NCBI RefSeq assembly: GCF_030386795.1 | Contig: NZ_JANUQM010000006.1 | Span: 2,601 to 66,600 of the forward strand | Reading direction: 5' to 3' | Origin: Streptomyces sp. S.PNR 29 | GTDB lineage: Bacteria > Actinomycetota > Actinomycetes > Streptomycetales > Streptomycetaceae | Length of the DNA: 64,000 nucleotides | In this document: piece after piece, positions 1-9,000 of the stretch | How positions within the stretch are numbered: position 1 is the first letter of the stretch | Layout: each line of letters begins with the position of its first letter | The notes under the pieces: generated by a model | What the model was told of the DNA's origin: nothing | The model's database searches: none | Seen by the model: the letters and a program-made list of their open reading frames with translations, nothing else | Made by a program: the position numbers and the translations under genes

Positions 1-385
1 CCCTGGAGCACCCACAGCGCCGCGTGCCCGACCGGCGTCAGCACGCGCGCGTACAGCCGGCCCAGCGCAGCACCGATCCCACGGACCACCCAGACGGTCC
101 CGCGCCCGACGGGAGCCAGCACCTGCCGGTACAGCCACACCGCGGGGACGACCACGAGATACCGCACCAGCCAGACCACGGCCGCGCACCCACCGGCCCC
201 GAGGGCGGCCAGCGCGGCCCCGGCCCCCTGGAGCACCCACAGCGCCGCGTGCCCGACCGGCGTCAGCACGCGCGCGTACAGCCGGCCCAGCGCAGCACCG
301 ATCCCACGGACCACCCAGGCGGTCCCGCGCCCGACGGGAGCCAGCACCTGCCGGTACAGCCAGACCAGAGGGACGACGACGAGTG
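1..385. repeat. 225-bp tandem repeat, two partial units
   Basis: The sequence from 1 to about 157 recurs from 226 to about 382 with only one or two base differences, a period of exactly 225 bp (75 codons). The remainder of each unit is diverged. The repeat lies inside the left-edge membrane protein gene and may continue outside the window. Confidence 0.85.
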
Positions 386-707
386 TGCGCCCGAGCCAGG
401 CCATCGCCTTCCCGGCCGGCACGACGGCATACCGCCACAGCCCCACGAACGGCCACACGAACACCGCCCGCCCGGTCCACAGCAGCGCACGCCCGGCCGG
501 CCGGAGCACGGCATCGTTCAGGAACCGGCCCCCGACGACCAGCGCGTCCCACACCATCCGCACCGGCACGACCAGCACCAGTACAGCGATCCGCACGGGG
601 ACGCGGACCGCGACGACGAGACACCCCGGGGGCTGCTCCTGCTCCCCACGCCGTGCGGGCGGCTCGGACCGAGCGGTCTGCCCGGCGGACGGCTTCTCCG
701 ACTCCAT
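1..707 (-). CDS. Tandem-repeat membrane protein, C-terminus beyond window
   Basis: I do not recognise the family. A minus-strand frame opens at the ATG at 707 (an in-frame TGA lies six codons upstream, at 725-723) and stays open to the window edge, so only about 235 N-terminal residues are visible. The first ~45 residues are polar (MESEKPSAGQ...). After that come Val/Leu/Trp/Ala-rich stretches broken by single Arg residues, which looks like membrane-associated or amphipathic helices. A 75-residue unit containing VWLYRQVLAPVGRGT, then ARVLTPVGHAALWVLQG, occurs twice in tandem. The two copies are almost identical at the DNA level, so the duplication is recent or kept uniform by gene conversion. 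The Shine-Dalgarno sequence is weak. The opposite-strand frames over this stretch are Arg/Pro-rich shadows. Confidence 0.7.
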   Translation of the reverse strand, partial: MESEKPSAGQTARSEPPARRGEQEQPPGCLVVAVRVPVRIAVLVLVVPVRMVWDALVVGGRFLNDAVLRPAGRALLWTGRAVFVWPFVGLWRYAVVPAGKAMAWLGRTLVVVPLVWLYRQVLAPVGRGTAWVVRGIGAALGRLYARVLTPVGHAALWVLQGAGAALAALGAGGCAAVVWLVRYLVVVPAVWLYRQVLAPVGRGTVWVVRGIGAALGRLYARVLTPVGHAALWVLQ

Positions 708-765
708 ACCGGCACAGACGCCTCAGCGCCCCGTCCGGATGCAGCCGGTCGTATGGCTTGTGTGC

Positions 766-2010
766 TCAGCCGTCGACGAGCCGTCGCACGACGCGGCAGG
801 CGCGCGCGACGCCGTCCTCTTTCACGAGTGCCCGGCCGAGTCGGCGGGCGGCTGCGGCGTGGGCCGGGTCGCCGGTGACGGCGCGCAGACGTCCGGTCAG
901 GGCGGAGACGGTGAGGCGGCGGCTCGGCAAAGGCGTGGGGCCCGCACCGAGGCTGTGCACGCGGGCCGCCCAGTAGGTCTGGTCGCCGAAGAAGGGGCAG
1001 ACCAGGGAGGGCACCCCGGCGCGCAGTGCGGAGGCGGTGGTGCCCGCCCCACCGTGGTGGACCACCGCGGCCATCCTCGGGAACAGCCAGTCGTGGGGGG
1101 TCTCGCCCACCACGAGCATGTCGCTCTCACTGGTGGCGGGGTCTCCGGCCAGCACGCCCCGCAGTCCCGCCCGCCGCAGCGCTGTCCGTACCAGGTGGTC
1201 CGTGGCCTCGGGGTCGCTGGTTCTCATGCTGCCGAACCCCACGTACACCGGGCGGGTGCCGTCGTCCAGGAAGTCGAGCAGTCGCCGCGGCGGCTTCCAC
1301 AGCGGCTGCTCGTGGTGCCAGAACCCGGTCAGATGGACGTTCGCCCCCCAGTCGGCCGGCCGTGGCACGACGGTGGGACTGAACGCGCAGAGCACCGGTG
1401 CCTGCCGGGCCAGGCGCAGAAGGGCGCGCGGGGACACGGCGGGAAGGCCGAGGTCCTTGCGGCGCCAGTCGTTGAGGAACTGGTGGAACACGAGCCAGGC
1501 TCCCAGGTCGACCGCTGCGAAGCTGAGGCGGTTTCCCAGGGCTCCGAGGAACCGCGCAGCCGGCAGCAAGGGGTGCGGGAACACTCCTGTGGGCTGGCTC
1601 GGCTGGAAGTGGATGATCGCGTGCGGCACCCGCAGATACTGGCTCAGGTGAAGGCCGAGGAAGCCGAGCGTGGGGGCCAGCACGAGATCGGCGTCCTTGG
1701 CGGCGGCCTGGGTCTGAGCGAGGATGCGGTTCATCAGCGGCCGGAGGATCCGGTGGATGCCGCGGATGAAGGCGACCGGATTGCTCCGGCCGGCGAGCAG
1801 GTCCTGGCCCTCGGGCGATCCGATGATGTCGGCCGGGTCCGCCGGAAGGGGGTGGAATTCCAGCCCCGCCGCCGCGATCAGCTCTTGGTAGCGGCTGCTG
1901 GCCAGCACGCGCACTCTGTCGCCCTGGCCGGCCAGGGCCCGGCCCAGCGCGAGACACGGCTGGACGTCTCCGCGGGATCCGGCCGCGATCATCACGAATG
2001 TTCTGCCCAT
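766..2010 (-). CDS. Family 1 glycosyltransferase (sterol/macrolide type)
   Basis: Predicted GT-B fold enzyme moving a sugar from an NDP-sugar to a lipid, sterol or polyketide acceptor. The N-terminal GSRGDVQP motif (residues ~11-18) is typical of the sterol/hopanoid and antibiotic glycosyltransferases. The C-terminal domain has VYVGFGSM and the nucleotide-binding HHGGAGTT motif (~318-325), followed by PSLVCPFFGDQ. The length of 414 residues is normal for the family. I place the start at the ATG at 2010 because AGGAG (2021-2017) stands six bases before it; the in-frame ATG at 2016 abuts that site. It lies 39 bp after the antigen-85-like esterase, so the two are probably cotranscribed. In this setting the acceptor may be the hydroxy-acyl product of the nearby polyketide synthase (inference). 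Confidence 0.85.
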   Translation of the reverse strand: MGRTFVMIAAGSRGDVQPCLALGRALAGQGDRVRVLASSRYQELIAAAGLEFHPLPADPADIIGSPEGQDLLAGRSNPVAFIRGIHRILRPLMNRILAQTQAAAKDADLVLAPTLGFLGLHLSQYLRVPHAIIHFQPSQPTGVFPHPLLPAARFLGALGNRLSFAAVDLGAWLVFHQFLNDWRRKDLGLPAVSPRALLRLARQAPVLCAFSPTVVPRPADWGANVHLTGFWHHEQPLWKPPRRLLDFLDDGTRPVYVGFGSMRTSDPEATDHLVRTALRRAGLRGVLAGDPATSESDMLVVGETPHDWLFPRMAAVVHHGGAGTTASALRAGVPSLVCPFFGDQTYWAARVHSLGAGPTPLPSRRLTVSALTGRLRAVTGDPAHAAAARRLGRALVKEDGVARACRVVRRLVDG

Positions 2011-2049
2011 GACCATCTCCTGGTGCTCCGTAGGGCACGGCGAGCGGTT

Positions 2050-3075
2050 CTACGTGAGTTCCTTCATCACCGTGGGCCAGATGAGGTGCAGTTCCCGTTC
2101 CCAGTAGGGCCAGGAGTGCGTCCCGGGGCTGTAGAAGTGCGTGGTCACCTCGACGCCCGCCGAGCGGAGCGACGCCGCGAAACCGGCGATCGACTCCGGA
2201 AGGTATTTCTCTCCCACCGAGGCGATCACGAGCACCGGGACCGGCCGGTTCTCGTCCCAGGGCCCGGGCTTCCCGTCGCCGACGGAGAGATGCACCTTCG
2301 CTCCTCTGAAGGCGTGTGGCATGGCGGCCGGGTTGTGGTCCCGCCAGACGTCGGCGTTCGCCACGGGGTCGCCCCAGACGTCGCGGAGGTCGACACCGTC
2401 CGTCAGGGAGCCGAGGCCGAGTGCCACGCGCGCCGCCGGGCCGTCGAGGTCGACGTAGGAGCTCATGGAGGCCACATAGCGGTACATCCCCTGATGGTGT
2501 GCCGCGTAGTTGAGCGCGCCGAAGCCGCCCATGGACAGGCCGATGACGGCCCGGGCGGAGGAGGCGCGGAACGTCCGCTCCATGAGCCGCACCAGTTCGG
2601 CGGTGTGGAAGGTCTCCCAGCGGGGCCTGCCGGCATACCAGTCGCTGTAGTAGCCGGCTTTCCCCGCGTCGGGCATCACGATCAGCGCGTCGGAATGCTC
2701 GGCCAACTCCTCGACGTCCGTCTCACGTGTCCAGGAGGTGTAGTCGTCGTTCCCGCCGTGCAGCAGGTACACCACGGGGAACCTGCTTTCCGGGTCGCTG
2801 TGCCAGCTCCTGGGGAGGATGACCCGGACGGGGACCAGGGCGCCCACAGCCGGTGAGCTGACCGTGAGGTCGAGGGTGCGCTCGTCGAGTTCCCGGACAT
2901 CCGTGATCTGGGCATCGGTGCCGGGCGAACGGGGCGCGGTCTGTGCCGCGCGGGCGGCCGAAGCCGTCCCCGCGCCGCAGAGCAGCGGAAGAAGCATCAA
3001 GCAGACGAGCAGCGAGCGGCGGCCACGTCGCGCTCGGCCGGTGAATGCGCCGGCCATCAGGAAGTCGACACGCAT
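2050..3075 (-). CDS. Secreted antigen-85-like esterase/acyltransferase
   Basis: Alpha/beta hydrolase of the esterase D/antigen 85 family (PF00756), 341 residues. The N-terminus has an Arg-rich patch, a hydrophobic stretch (~21-37) and ASA-A, so it is a signal peptide and the enzyme is exported. Antigen 85-like blocks are visible in order: VVYLLHGGND (101-110), YYSDWY then WETF (142-156), the nucleophile elbow GLSMGG with Ser181, DVWGD (232-236), GDGKP (266-270) and GTHSW with His320. The acidic triad residue is unclear, since the glutamate position of antigen 85 appears to be Ala here. Family members hydrolyse esters or move mycolyl groups between sugars. The start could also be the ATG at 3057. 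It is divergent from the carboxylase/reductase gene across a 277-bp AT-richer region and sits upstream of the glycosyltransferase. Confidence 0.85.
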   Translation of the reverse strand: MRVDFLMAGAFTGRARRGRRSLLVCLMLLPLLCGAGTASAARAAQTAPRSPGTDAQITDVRELDERTLDLTVSSPAVGALVPVRVILPRSWHSDPESRFPVVYLLHGGNDDYTSWTRETDVEELAEHSDALIVMPDAGKAGYYSDWYAGRPRWETFHTAELVRLMERTFRASSARAVIGLSMGGFGALNYAAHHQGMYRYVASMSSYVDLDGPAARVALGLGSLTDGVDLRDVWGDPVANADVWRDHNPAAMPHAFRGAKVHLSVGDGKPGPWDENRPVPVLVIASVGEKYLPESIAGFAASLRSAGVEVTTHFYSPGTHSWPYWERELHLIWPTVMKELT

Positions 3076-3352
3076 GAGAACAGACAGTGACGATTCCTCA
3101 TATTAAATTCCAATAGCCACACCGATCGGGTCACCAGGAGATGGTCGTTCCCATGCTCCTTTCGGCGGTGCGCCACGCGGTGGACCCCCGCTGTCGCGGA
3201 CGCTTCTCTGACCTGCGTTTGTTTTCCGGCGGCTGACGGGCGGCCTGCCTTTGCGGTTGCGTCAGCGGCCTCACGACTGCTTGCTGGAGACAGTCGGGAA
3301 ACGATCGCCGACGAGACACCAACGCATGCCCTGACAGGGAGAGGGAATCACG

Positions 3353-4681
3353 ATGCAGTCTTCTCAGGTGATGTCCGAAGCGGTTGTCGCGGGCGCCGAC
3401 GCGGCGGACATCGCATCGCTCCCTGTGCCCGGCCATTTCCCTGCGGCCACCGTAAGAGAAAGCGATGTCGACACCTTCAAGGGCATGGAGGACAAAGACG
3501 TCCGCAAATCCCTGTTCGTCGACCAGGTGCCCATGCCGGAACTGGCGCCCGACGAGGCCCTGATCGCGGTGATGGCGAGTTCGATCAACTACAACACCGT
3601 GTGGACGGCGATGTTCGAACCGCTTCCGACGTTCCAGTTCCTGAAGCAGATGGGGAAGAAGGGCGGCTGGGAGGCACGGCACGACCTCCCGTACCACATC
3701 GTGGGATCCGACGCCTCGGGCGTCATCGTCCGCACGGGATCGTCCGTGCGCAGGTGGAACGTCGGAGACCACGTCGTGGTCTCCCCCGTGTATGTCGACG
3801 AACAGGAGCCCGACACGCACCAGGACGGCATGCTCGGCGAAGGCCAGAAGGCCTGGGGATTCGAGACCAACTTCGGCGGACTGGCGCACTACGCCGTCGT
3901 ACGGGCCAGCCAGCTGATGCCCAAGCCCCCGGCGCTGACGTGGGAGGAAGCGGCCGCCAACCCCCTGTGTGCGGGTACCGCCTACCGCATGCTGGTCAGC
4001 GACCGCGGCGCCCGGATGAAGCAGGGCGACGTCGTGCTCGTGTGGGGGGCCACCGGCGGCCTGGGCTCCTACGCCGTCCAACTCGTCCTCAACGGGGGCG
4101 GGATCCCGGTGGGCGTGGTCAACTCGCCGGAAAAGGCCGAGGTGCTCAGATCCCTGGGCTGCGAGGCCGTCATCGATCGTGAAGAGCTCCTGGACGGCGA
4201 TCCGACGCTGCTGGACCGCCCCGACGGCTGGAAGAGGATGGGACGGGCCGTGCGCTCCCTCGTGGGAGAGGACCCGCACATCGTGTTCGAACACGTCGGC
4301 AGGAAGACGTTCGCGGCGTCGGTCTTCCTCGCCCGGCGCGGAGGCACCGTGGTGACCTGCGGGTCCAGCACCGGTTACGAACACGTCTACGACAACCGGT
4401 ACCTGTGGATGCGCCTCAAGCGGATCATCGGCAGCCACGGCGCCAACCTGCACGAGCAGTACGAGGTCAACCGGCTCGTCGCACTCGGGCGCCTGATTCC
4501 GGCTCTGTCGAAGACCTACACGCTGGCCGAGGTCGCCGCGGCGGCCCGCAGTGTCCAGACCAACCAGCACATCGGCAAGGTGGGCGTGCTGTGCCTCGCC
4601 CCCGAGCCCGGCCTGGGGGTCACCGACCCGCAGGCCCGCGCCCGGATCGGTGAGCAGCGGCTGGCCCTGTTCCGGGGGTGA
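3353..4681 (+). CDS. ccr: Crotonyl-CoA carboxylase/reductase, wide-pocket type
   Basis: Medium-chain dehydrogenase-type enzyme that carboxylates and reduces 2-enoyl-CoA with NADPH and CO2, giving alkylmalonyl-CoA extender units. The family CO2-binding residues are present: Asn81 (INYNTVW), Phe170 and Glu171 (WGFETNFG) and His362 (GSHGAN). The NADPH-binding WGATGGLGSYA lies at 231-241. Two positions differ from ordinary crotonyl-CoA enzymes: Ala167 replaces the Ile before WG(F/Y)E, and Gly363 replaces the Phe of GSHFAN. From memory of the CinF work, Ala and Gly at these places open the acyl pocket for long-chain substrates. GAGAGGG precedes the ATG. It probably feeds the acyltransferase domain of the polyketide synthase at 6049-12846. 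Confidence 0.93.
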   Translation: MQSSQVMSEAVVAGADAADIASLPVPGHFPAATVRESDVDTFKGMEDKDVRKSLFVDQVPMPELAPDEALIAVMASSINYNTVWTAMFEPLPTFQFLKQMGKKGGWEARHDLPYHIVGSDASGVIVRTGSSVRRWNVGDHVVVSPVYVDEQEPDTHQDGMLGEGQKAWGFETNFGGLAHYAVVRASQLMPKPPALTWEEAAANPLCAGTAYRMLVSDRGARMKQGDVVLVWGATGGLGSYAVQLVLNGGGIPVGVVNSPEKAEVLRSLGCEAVIDREELLDGDPTLLDRPDGWKRMGRAVRSLVGEDPHIVFEHVGRKTFAASVFLARRGGTVVTCGSSTGYEHVYDNRYLWMRLKRIIGSHGANLHEQYEVNRLVALGRLIPALSKTYTLAEVAAAARSVQTNQHIGKVGVLCLAPEPGLGVTDPQARARIGEQRLALFRG

Positions 4682-5153
4682 GCGGGCGCCGGGCCACCGG
4701 AACGCGGGGGAACGGTGGCCTCCGGGCGCGCCGTGCGTAGCGCCTCGGGCGTGTTCGGGCAAGGCGACGCGCTCCCTCACACGGGTGGTTCTCGTGCGGT
4801 CCCCTTGCCTGTCCCGTAACGCGCATCTATTACTGGACATACCGGCAGGCAGCCCATCCACGCCGGGCAGTGCACATCCCGGATGTCCGCTGGCCTGCCC
4901 CGAAGAGCCGTTCCGGCTCCTTCGACGTTGCATCGCCCAAGCAGCAAGCAGGGCAGGCCGCACGGCGGTCCACCACGGACGCCCGTGAGCGCAAGCGCTC
5001 CGCGCCACTCGCCCCCGGCCGAGCCACCGTTCAACACGCCGCACGATGCGTCGCGTTGCCTCTCCCAGGGCTGGGCCGGCCGCTCCGGCCACGCATGCGT
5101 CTCGACGGACATCCCACCGGACGACATCACCGACTCATGTTCAGGAGAAGTCC
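4682..5153. other. 472-bp gap without a supported gene
   Basis: Non-coding stretch between ccr and the IPT/TIG gene. Short frames here lack good ribosome sites and recognisable products. A loose promoter-like pair, TTGCCT (4805-4810) and TATTAC (4828-4833) spaced 17 bp, could serve the downstream gene but is weak. Confidence 0.5.
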
Positions 5154-5975
5154 ATGTCCGCGACCCTGCTTCCAGGCCTGACCCTGCCCCCCATCCTGAC
5201 GCAGCCGTTCCTCCTCGCCGCCATTCCGAACTCCGGGCCCACCGCGGGAGGCAACACCGTCCTGCTCATCGGCCTCAACCTCGGCGGGGCGACATCCGTC
5301 ACCTTCGGCGGGACGCCGGCCACGATCGTCTCCGTGGACCCGTCCGGGTTCCTGGTCACCGTTGTCGCCCCGCCGCACGCGGCGGGCACCGTCCCCGTGG
5401 TCGTCACGACCCCGGCGGGCACCAGCACTCCGACCAGCTACACCTACGTCGCGCCTCCGGCGCCGCAGCCGCCCACGGTCCTCGGCATCACCCCGCCGAC
5501 CGGGCCGACCACCGGCGGTACGCCGTTCACGATCATCGGCACCAACCTCACCGGCGCGTCGGTCACCTTCAACGGTGTTCCGGCCACCAACGTCAACGTG
5601 ATCGGCGGAGTCGTGCTGACCGGTCTGACTCCCCCGGGAGCCGCCGGCAACGCCACCGTCCAGGTGACCACTCCGGCGGGCAGTGCGACCGTCCCCGGCG
5701 GCTTCACCTACGTTGCGCCGGCCCCGCCGACCGTGAGCTCCCTCATCCCGACGACCGGGCCGATCGCCGGCGGGACCCCGTTCGTGATCACCGGCTCGAA
5801 CCTGACCGGCGCCGGCGTCACCTTCGGCGGCGTCCCGGCGACCAACATCGTCGTCACCGCCGACGGCACCGTGATCGCCGGTCTGACTCCCCCGGGAGCC
5901 GCCGGCAACGTCGCCGTCCAGGTGACCACTCCGACGGGCAGCGCCACCGTCGCGGGCGGGTTCACCTACCAGTGA
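5154..5975 (+). CDS. IPT/TIG triple-repeat protein
   Basis: A 273-residue protein made almost entirely of three immunoglobulin-like IPT/TIG domains of about 85 residues (roughly 18-100, 102-185 and 187-273). Each begins with a variant of P(N/P/T)xGPxxGG(T/N) and ends near GGFTY or TSYTY. The start is the ATG at 5154, with AGGAG six bases upstream. There is no clear signal peptide, transmembrane segment or sorting signal, so its location is uncertain. Domains of this kind serve binding or structural roles in cell-surface and phage-derived proteins, and no enzyme activity is expected. Domains 2 and 3 share long stretches of identical DNA at a period of 258 bp. It is flanked by ccr and, convergently, by the polyketide synthase gene. 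Whether it belongs to that pathway is unknown. Confidence 0.8.
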   Translation: MSATLLPGLTLPPILTQPFLLAAIPNSGPTAGGNTVLLIGLNLGGATSVTFGGTPATIVSVDPSGFLVTVVAPPHAAGTVPVVVTTPAGTSTPTSYTYVAPPAPQPPTVLGITPPTGPTTGGTPFTIIGTNLTGASVTFNGVPATNVNVIGGVVLTGLTPPGAAGNATVQVTTPAGSATVPGGFTYVAPAPPTVSSLIPTTGPIAGGTPFVITGSNLTGAGVTFGGVPATNIVVTADGTVIAGLTPPGAAGNVAVQVTTPTGSATVAGGFTYQ

Positions 5976-5985
5976 CCCGCACAGT

Positions 5986-6016
5986 CCGGTGGCCCGGCGT
6001 ACGGCCGGGCCACCGG
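5986..6016. terminator. Hairpin terminator between convergent genes
   Basis: Perfect 13-bp inverted repeat (arms 5986-5998 and 6004-6016, 5-base loop) lying between the convergent ends of the IPT/TIG and polyketide synthase genes. It probably acts in both directions. Confidence 0.75.
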
Positions 6017-6048
6017 CGTGTCCGCGTCCCCGGACCCGCCCGGCACGC

Positions 6049-9000
6049 CTATCCGGGACGCGGCGGCGTCCGGTCGTCGGCTGCCCCAGGACCGGGAGCG
6101 TGCGGCCGCAGGGCCCGGGCGAGGTGCCGGGCGATGGTGGTGACGTGGGGAGGGTCGATGAGGGACAGATGGTCACCCTCGACCGGGACGATCTCCAGCG
6201 AGGGGCACAGCGGCGCCCAGCCGAGGTCGGCCTCCGACCGCAGGTAGCGCGGGTCGAGAGCCGTCGTGAGCGGCTGGGCCTGCTGCGCGCGGTACAGCAC
6301 GACTCGGCCGTCGTAGGGGCGCGGCACGTAGCGCTCGCCGATGCGTGCGTCGACGTACGACGTCCGCTGGTGCTCCATGATCCCGGGGCTCATGTCGAGG
6401 CCCGCCTCGGCCACCAGACGCATGATCACATCGATCTGCCGGTCGTCCGGGGTGGCCGCGAGTTCGTCCCAGGGCAGGTCGAGGCGGTGCCCGTACGTCT
6501 TCTCGATGTACTCGGCGAACCGTCCGAAGCGCTCCAGCAGGAGGTCCTGTGAGTCGAGGTCCGGGAGGGCGGCGGGCAGGATGGTGTCGATCAGCCCGAG
6601 GAAGGCCACGCCCTGGCCGTTCTCCTTCAGCTGGCATGCCGCCTCGTAGGCCAGGCAGCCGCCGAAGGACCAGCCGAGAAGGCGGTACGGCCCCTGCGGC
6701 TGGATGTCCCTGATCAGGGTGACGTAGTGGGCGGCCTTGTCCTCCATCGAGGCGACCGCGTCCAGCCGCTCCATCCCGTACACGGCCTGGTCGGACGGCA
6801 GGAGCCGGGTCAGGGGCAGGTAGACCGATGTGGGGCCGCCCGCGGGATGGAAGGTGAACAGGGGAAGCCGCCGGGAGCCGGCGCGCGGCGGACGGAGGAC
6901 GTTGACCACGGACTCGCCCGTCGGGTTCACCACGGGCCGGATCAGTTCCGCGATGGCGGACACCGTGCGCTCGCTCAGTACCGCCTCGGCCGTGAGCGCC
7001 GGCTCGGCATCGCCCAGGCGGCCCCGGACGGCGTCGACGAATGCCTCCGCCGCCCGCTGATCACCGCCGTCCGCGACGAAGTCGGCGCGGACATCGGCCG
7101 GCCGGTGTCCCAGGACTTCCGCCCAGACACCGGCCACCAGGCGCTCGGCGGCGTCGCGCGGCAGGATCGAGTTCGGCAGCGCGGGGCCGGGACGCCGCCC
7201 GGCTGCCGGGGGAAGACCCGCTTCGGACGGATTCCGTGAGGCGGCGGTGTCCGTGGTGCCGCGGTGCAGCCCGAGGGTCTCCAGCACGGTGTCACCGACC
7301 TGCCGCAGCGTCGCGCCGCGCAGCATGAGGTTCGCGGGGATGTCGACGGCGAAGTCCTGGCGTGCCGCGTTGCGGATGCGCACCGTCATCAGCGAGTCGA
7401 GGCCCAGGTGGGTCAGGGGGACCGCGTCGTCGAGGTCCCGCACACGGAATCCCATGATGCCCGCGGTGCGTTTGACCAGGCGCTCGTACACCTTCTCGGC
7501 GGCGGCGTCCCCGAAGGCCTCGACCCCGGCGGGGCCGGGCCAGTCGTCCGCCTGGGAGGCGGCCTCGCGCAGGACGTCCGCGAAGAAGGGGACGTCCGAC
7601 AGGCCCGGGTAGGCCTCCAGCACCCGCTGGGCGTCGAGATGGACGACACCGGTGTGCGCCCGGTTGTGCACGACCAGCGCCTGCAGGGCGTCCAGCCCCT
7701 CGGGGGGCGTGATCGGGTCGAGGGCCAGAGCCGGATGGGCGGGCGCGGCACCGACGTCGCTCCAGGGTCCCCAGGCGATCGAGGCGGCGGGCGGGCCCTC
7801 CGCTCTGCGCCGGTGTGCGAGCGCGTCCAGCCAGGCGTTCGCGGCGGCGTAGGCGGCCTGCCCGGGAGAGCCCAGGAGTGCCGCGGCGGAGCTGTAGGAC
7901 ACCCACCAGTCGAGGTGCTGGGTCGCGGTGGCCGCTTCGAGGTGGAGGGCGCCGAGGACCTTGGGGCGCAGCACCGTGTCGATGTCGGAGGATTCGAGGT
8001 CCGTGATGATGCGGTCGTGGAGGACTCCGGCGCAGTGGACGACACCGCGCAGCCGGTGCCCTTCGTCGAGGGCGGCCTGCACCAGGCGCGGTGCCACGTC
8101 GGGGTCGGCGATGTCCCCCTGCACAACCGTGATGGACGTGCCGTGCGCGGCCTGCACCTGGGCGAGGACCGTCCGGGCCTCGGGTCCGGGGGGCCGCCTG
8201 CCGTTGAGGACCAGGCGGCCGGCTCCCCGTTCGGCGAGCCGACGGGCCGTGGCCAGACCGAGGCCCGTCAGGCCGCCGGTGATCACATAGGCACCGTCGG
8301 GGCGGACGAAGGGAGCTTCGTACTGCTGCCCGGTCAGGTCGGCGCGGGCCAGGCGGGCGACCAGACGGGTGCCCGCTCTCCAGGCGACCTCGTCGTCGGC
8401 GCTGTCCCCGAGCAGTTCCTGAGCGAGGTCGTCGGCGGAGTCGGGCTGGGTGTCGATGTCGACCAGACCTGCGCGCAGGGCGGGCTGCTCCAGGGCGAGG
8501 ACGCGGACGAGACCGCGCAGGCAGGCCGCTGCCGGGTCGCCGGGTTCTCCCGGTGCCGTGGCCTGGGCCCGCACGGTGACCAGCCGGAGCCGGGGGACGG
8601 GCTGTCCGGGCCGGCCGGCGGCGAGGCGCCGGGCCAGGCGTGCGGCCGCCCGCAATGCCCGGTCGTCCTCGGGGGAGGCGGCGGGCCGGGTCAGCAGCAG
8701 GACGACGGCGCCGGGGGTGTCCTGTGCGGCGTCCCGCAGCCAGTCGTCGAGCACCTGGTCGGTGTCCGTGGTCCCGGAGGCGGCGGTCACCTGTACGTTC
8801 TTCGCCTGCAGGGCCGTGCTCACGGCTGCGCGCAGACCGTCCGCGCCGCTGTCGGGCTCGTCGGTCAGCAACAGGACACGGTCGAGCGGACGCGGAACCG
8901 GCAGGGGGGACTTCTGCCACTGGATGTCGTAGGTGAAGGCCTGGAGGGGCTGGGGCACGTCACGGCGTTCTGTGGGCCGCAGTTCCACTCCCCGTGCGGT

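Noticed and set aside
24..878. Plus-strand frame of His/Pro/Arg repeats at the left edge
   Set aside because: Repeated composition comes from the tandem repeat. The minus frame is hydrophobic and protein-like and stays open to the edge.
385..2856. Long plus-strand open frame (823 codons) over the glycosyltransferase and esterase genes
   Set aside because: No recognisable domain. The minus-strand genes beneath have clear motifs and ribosome sites, so this is a GC-bias shadow.
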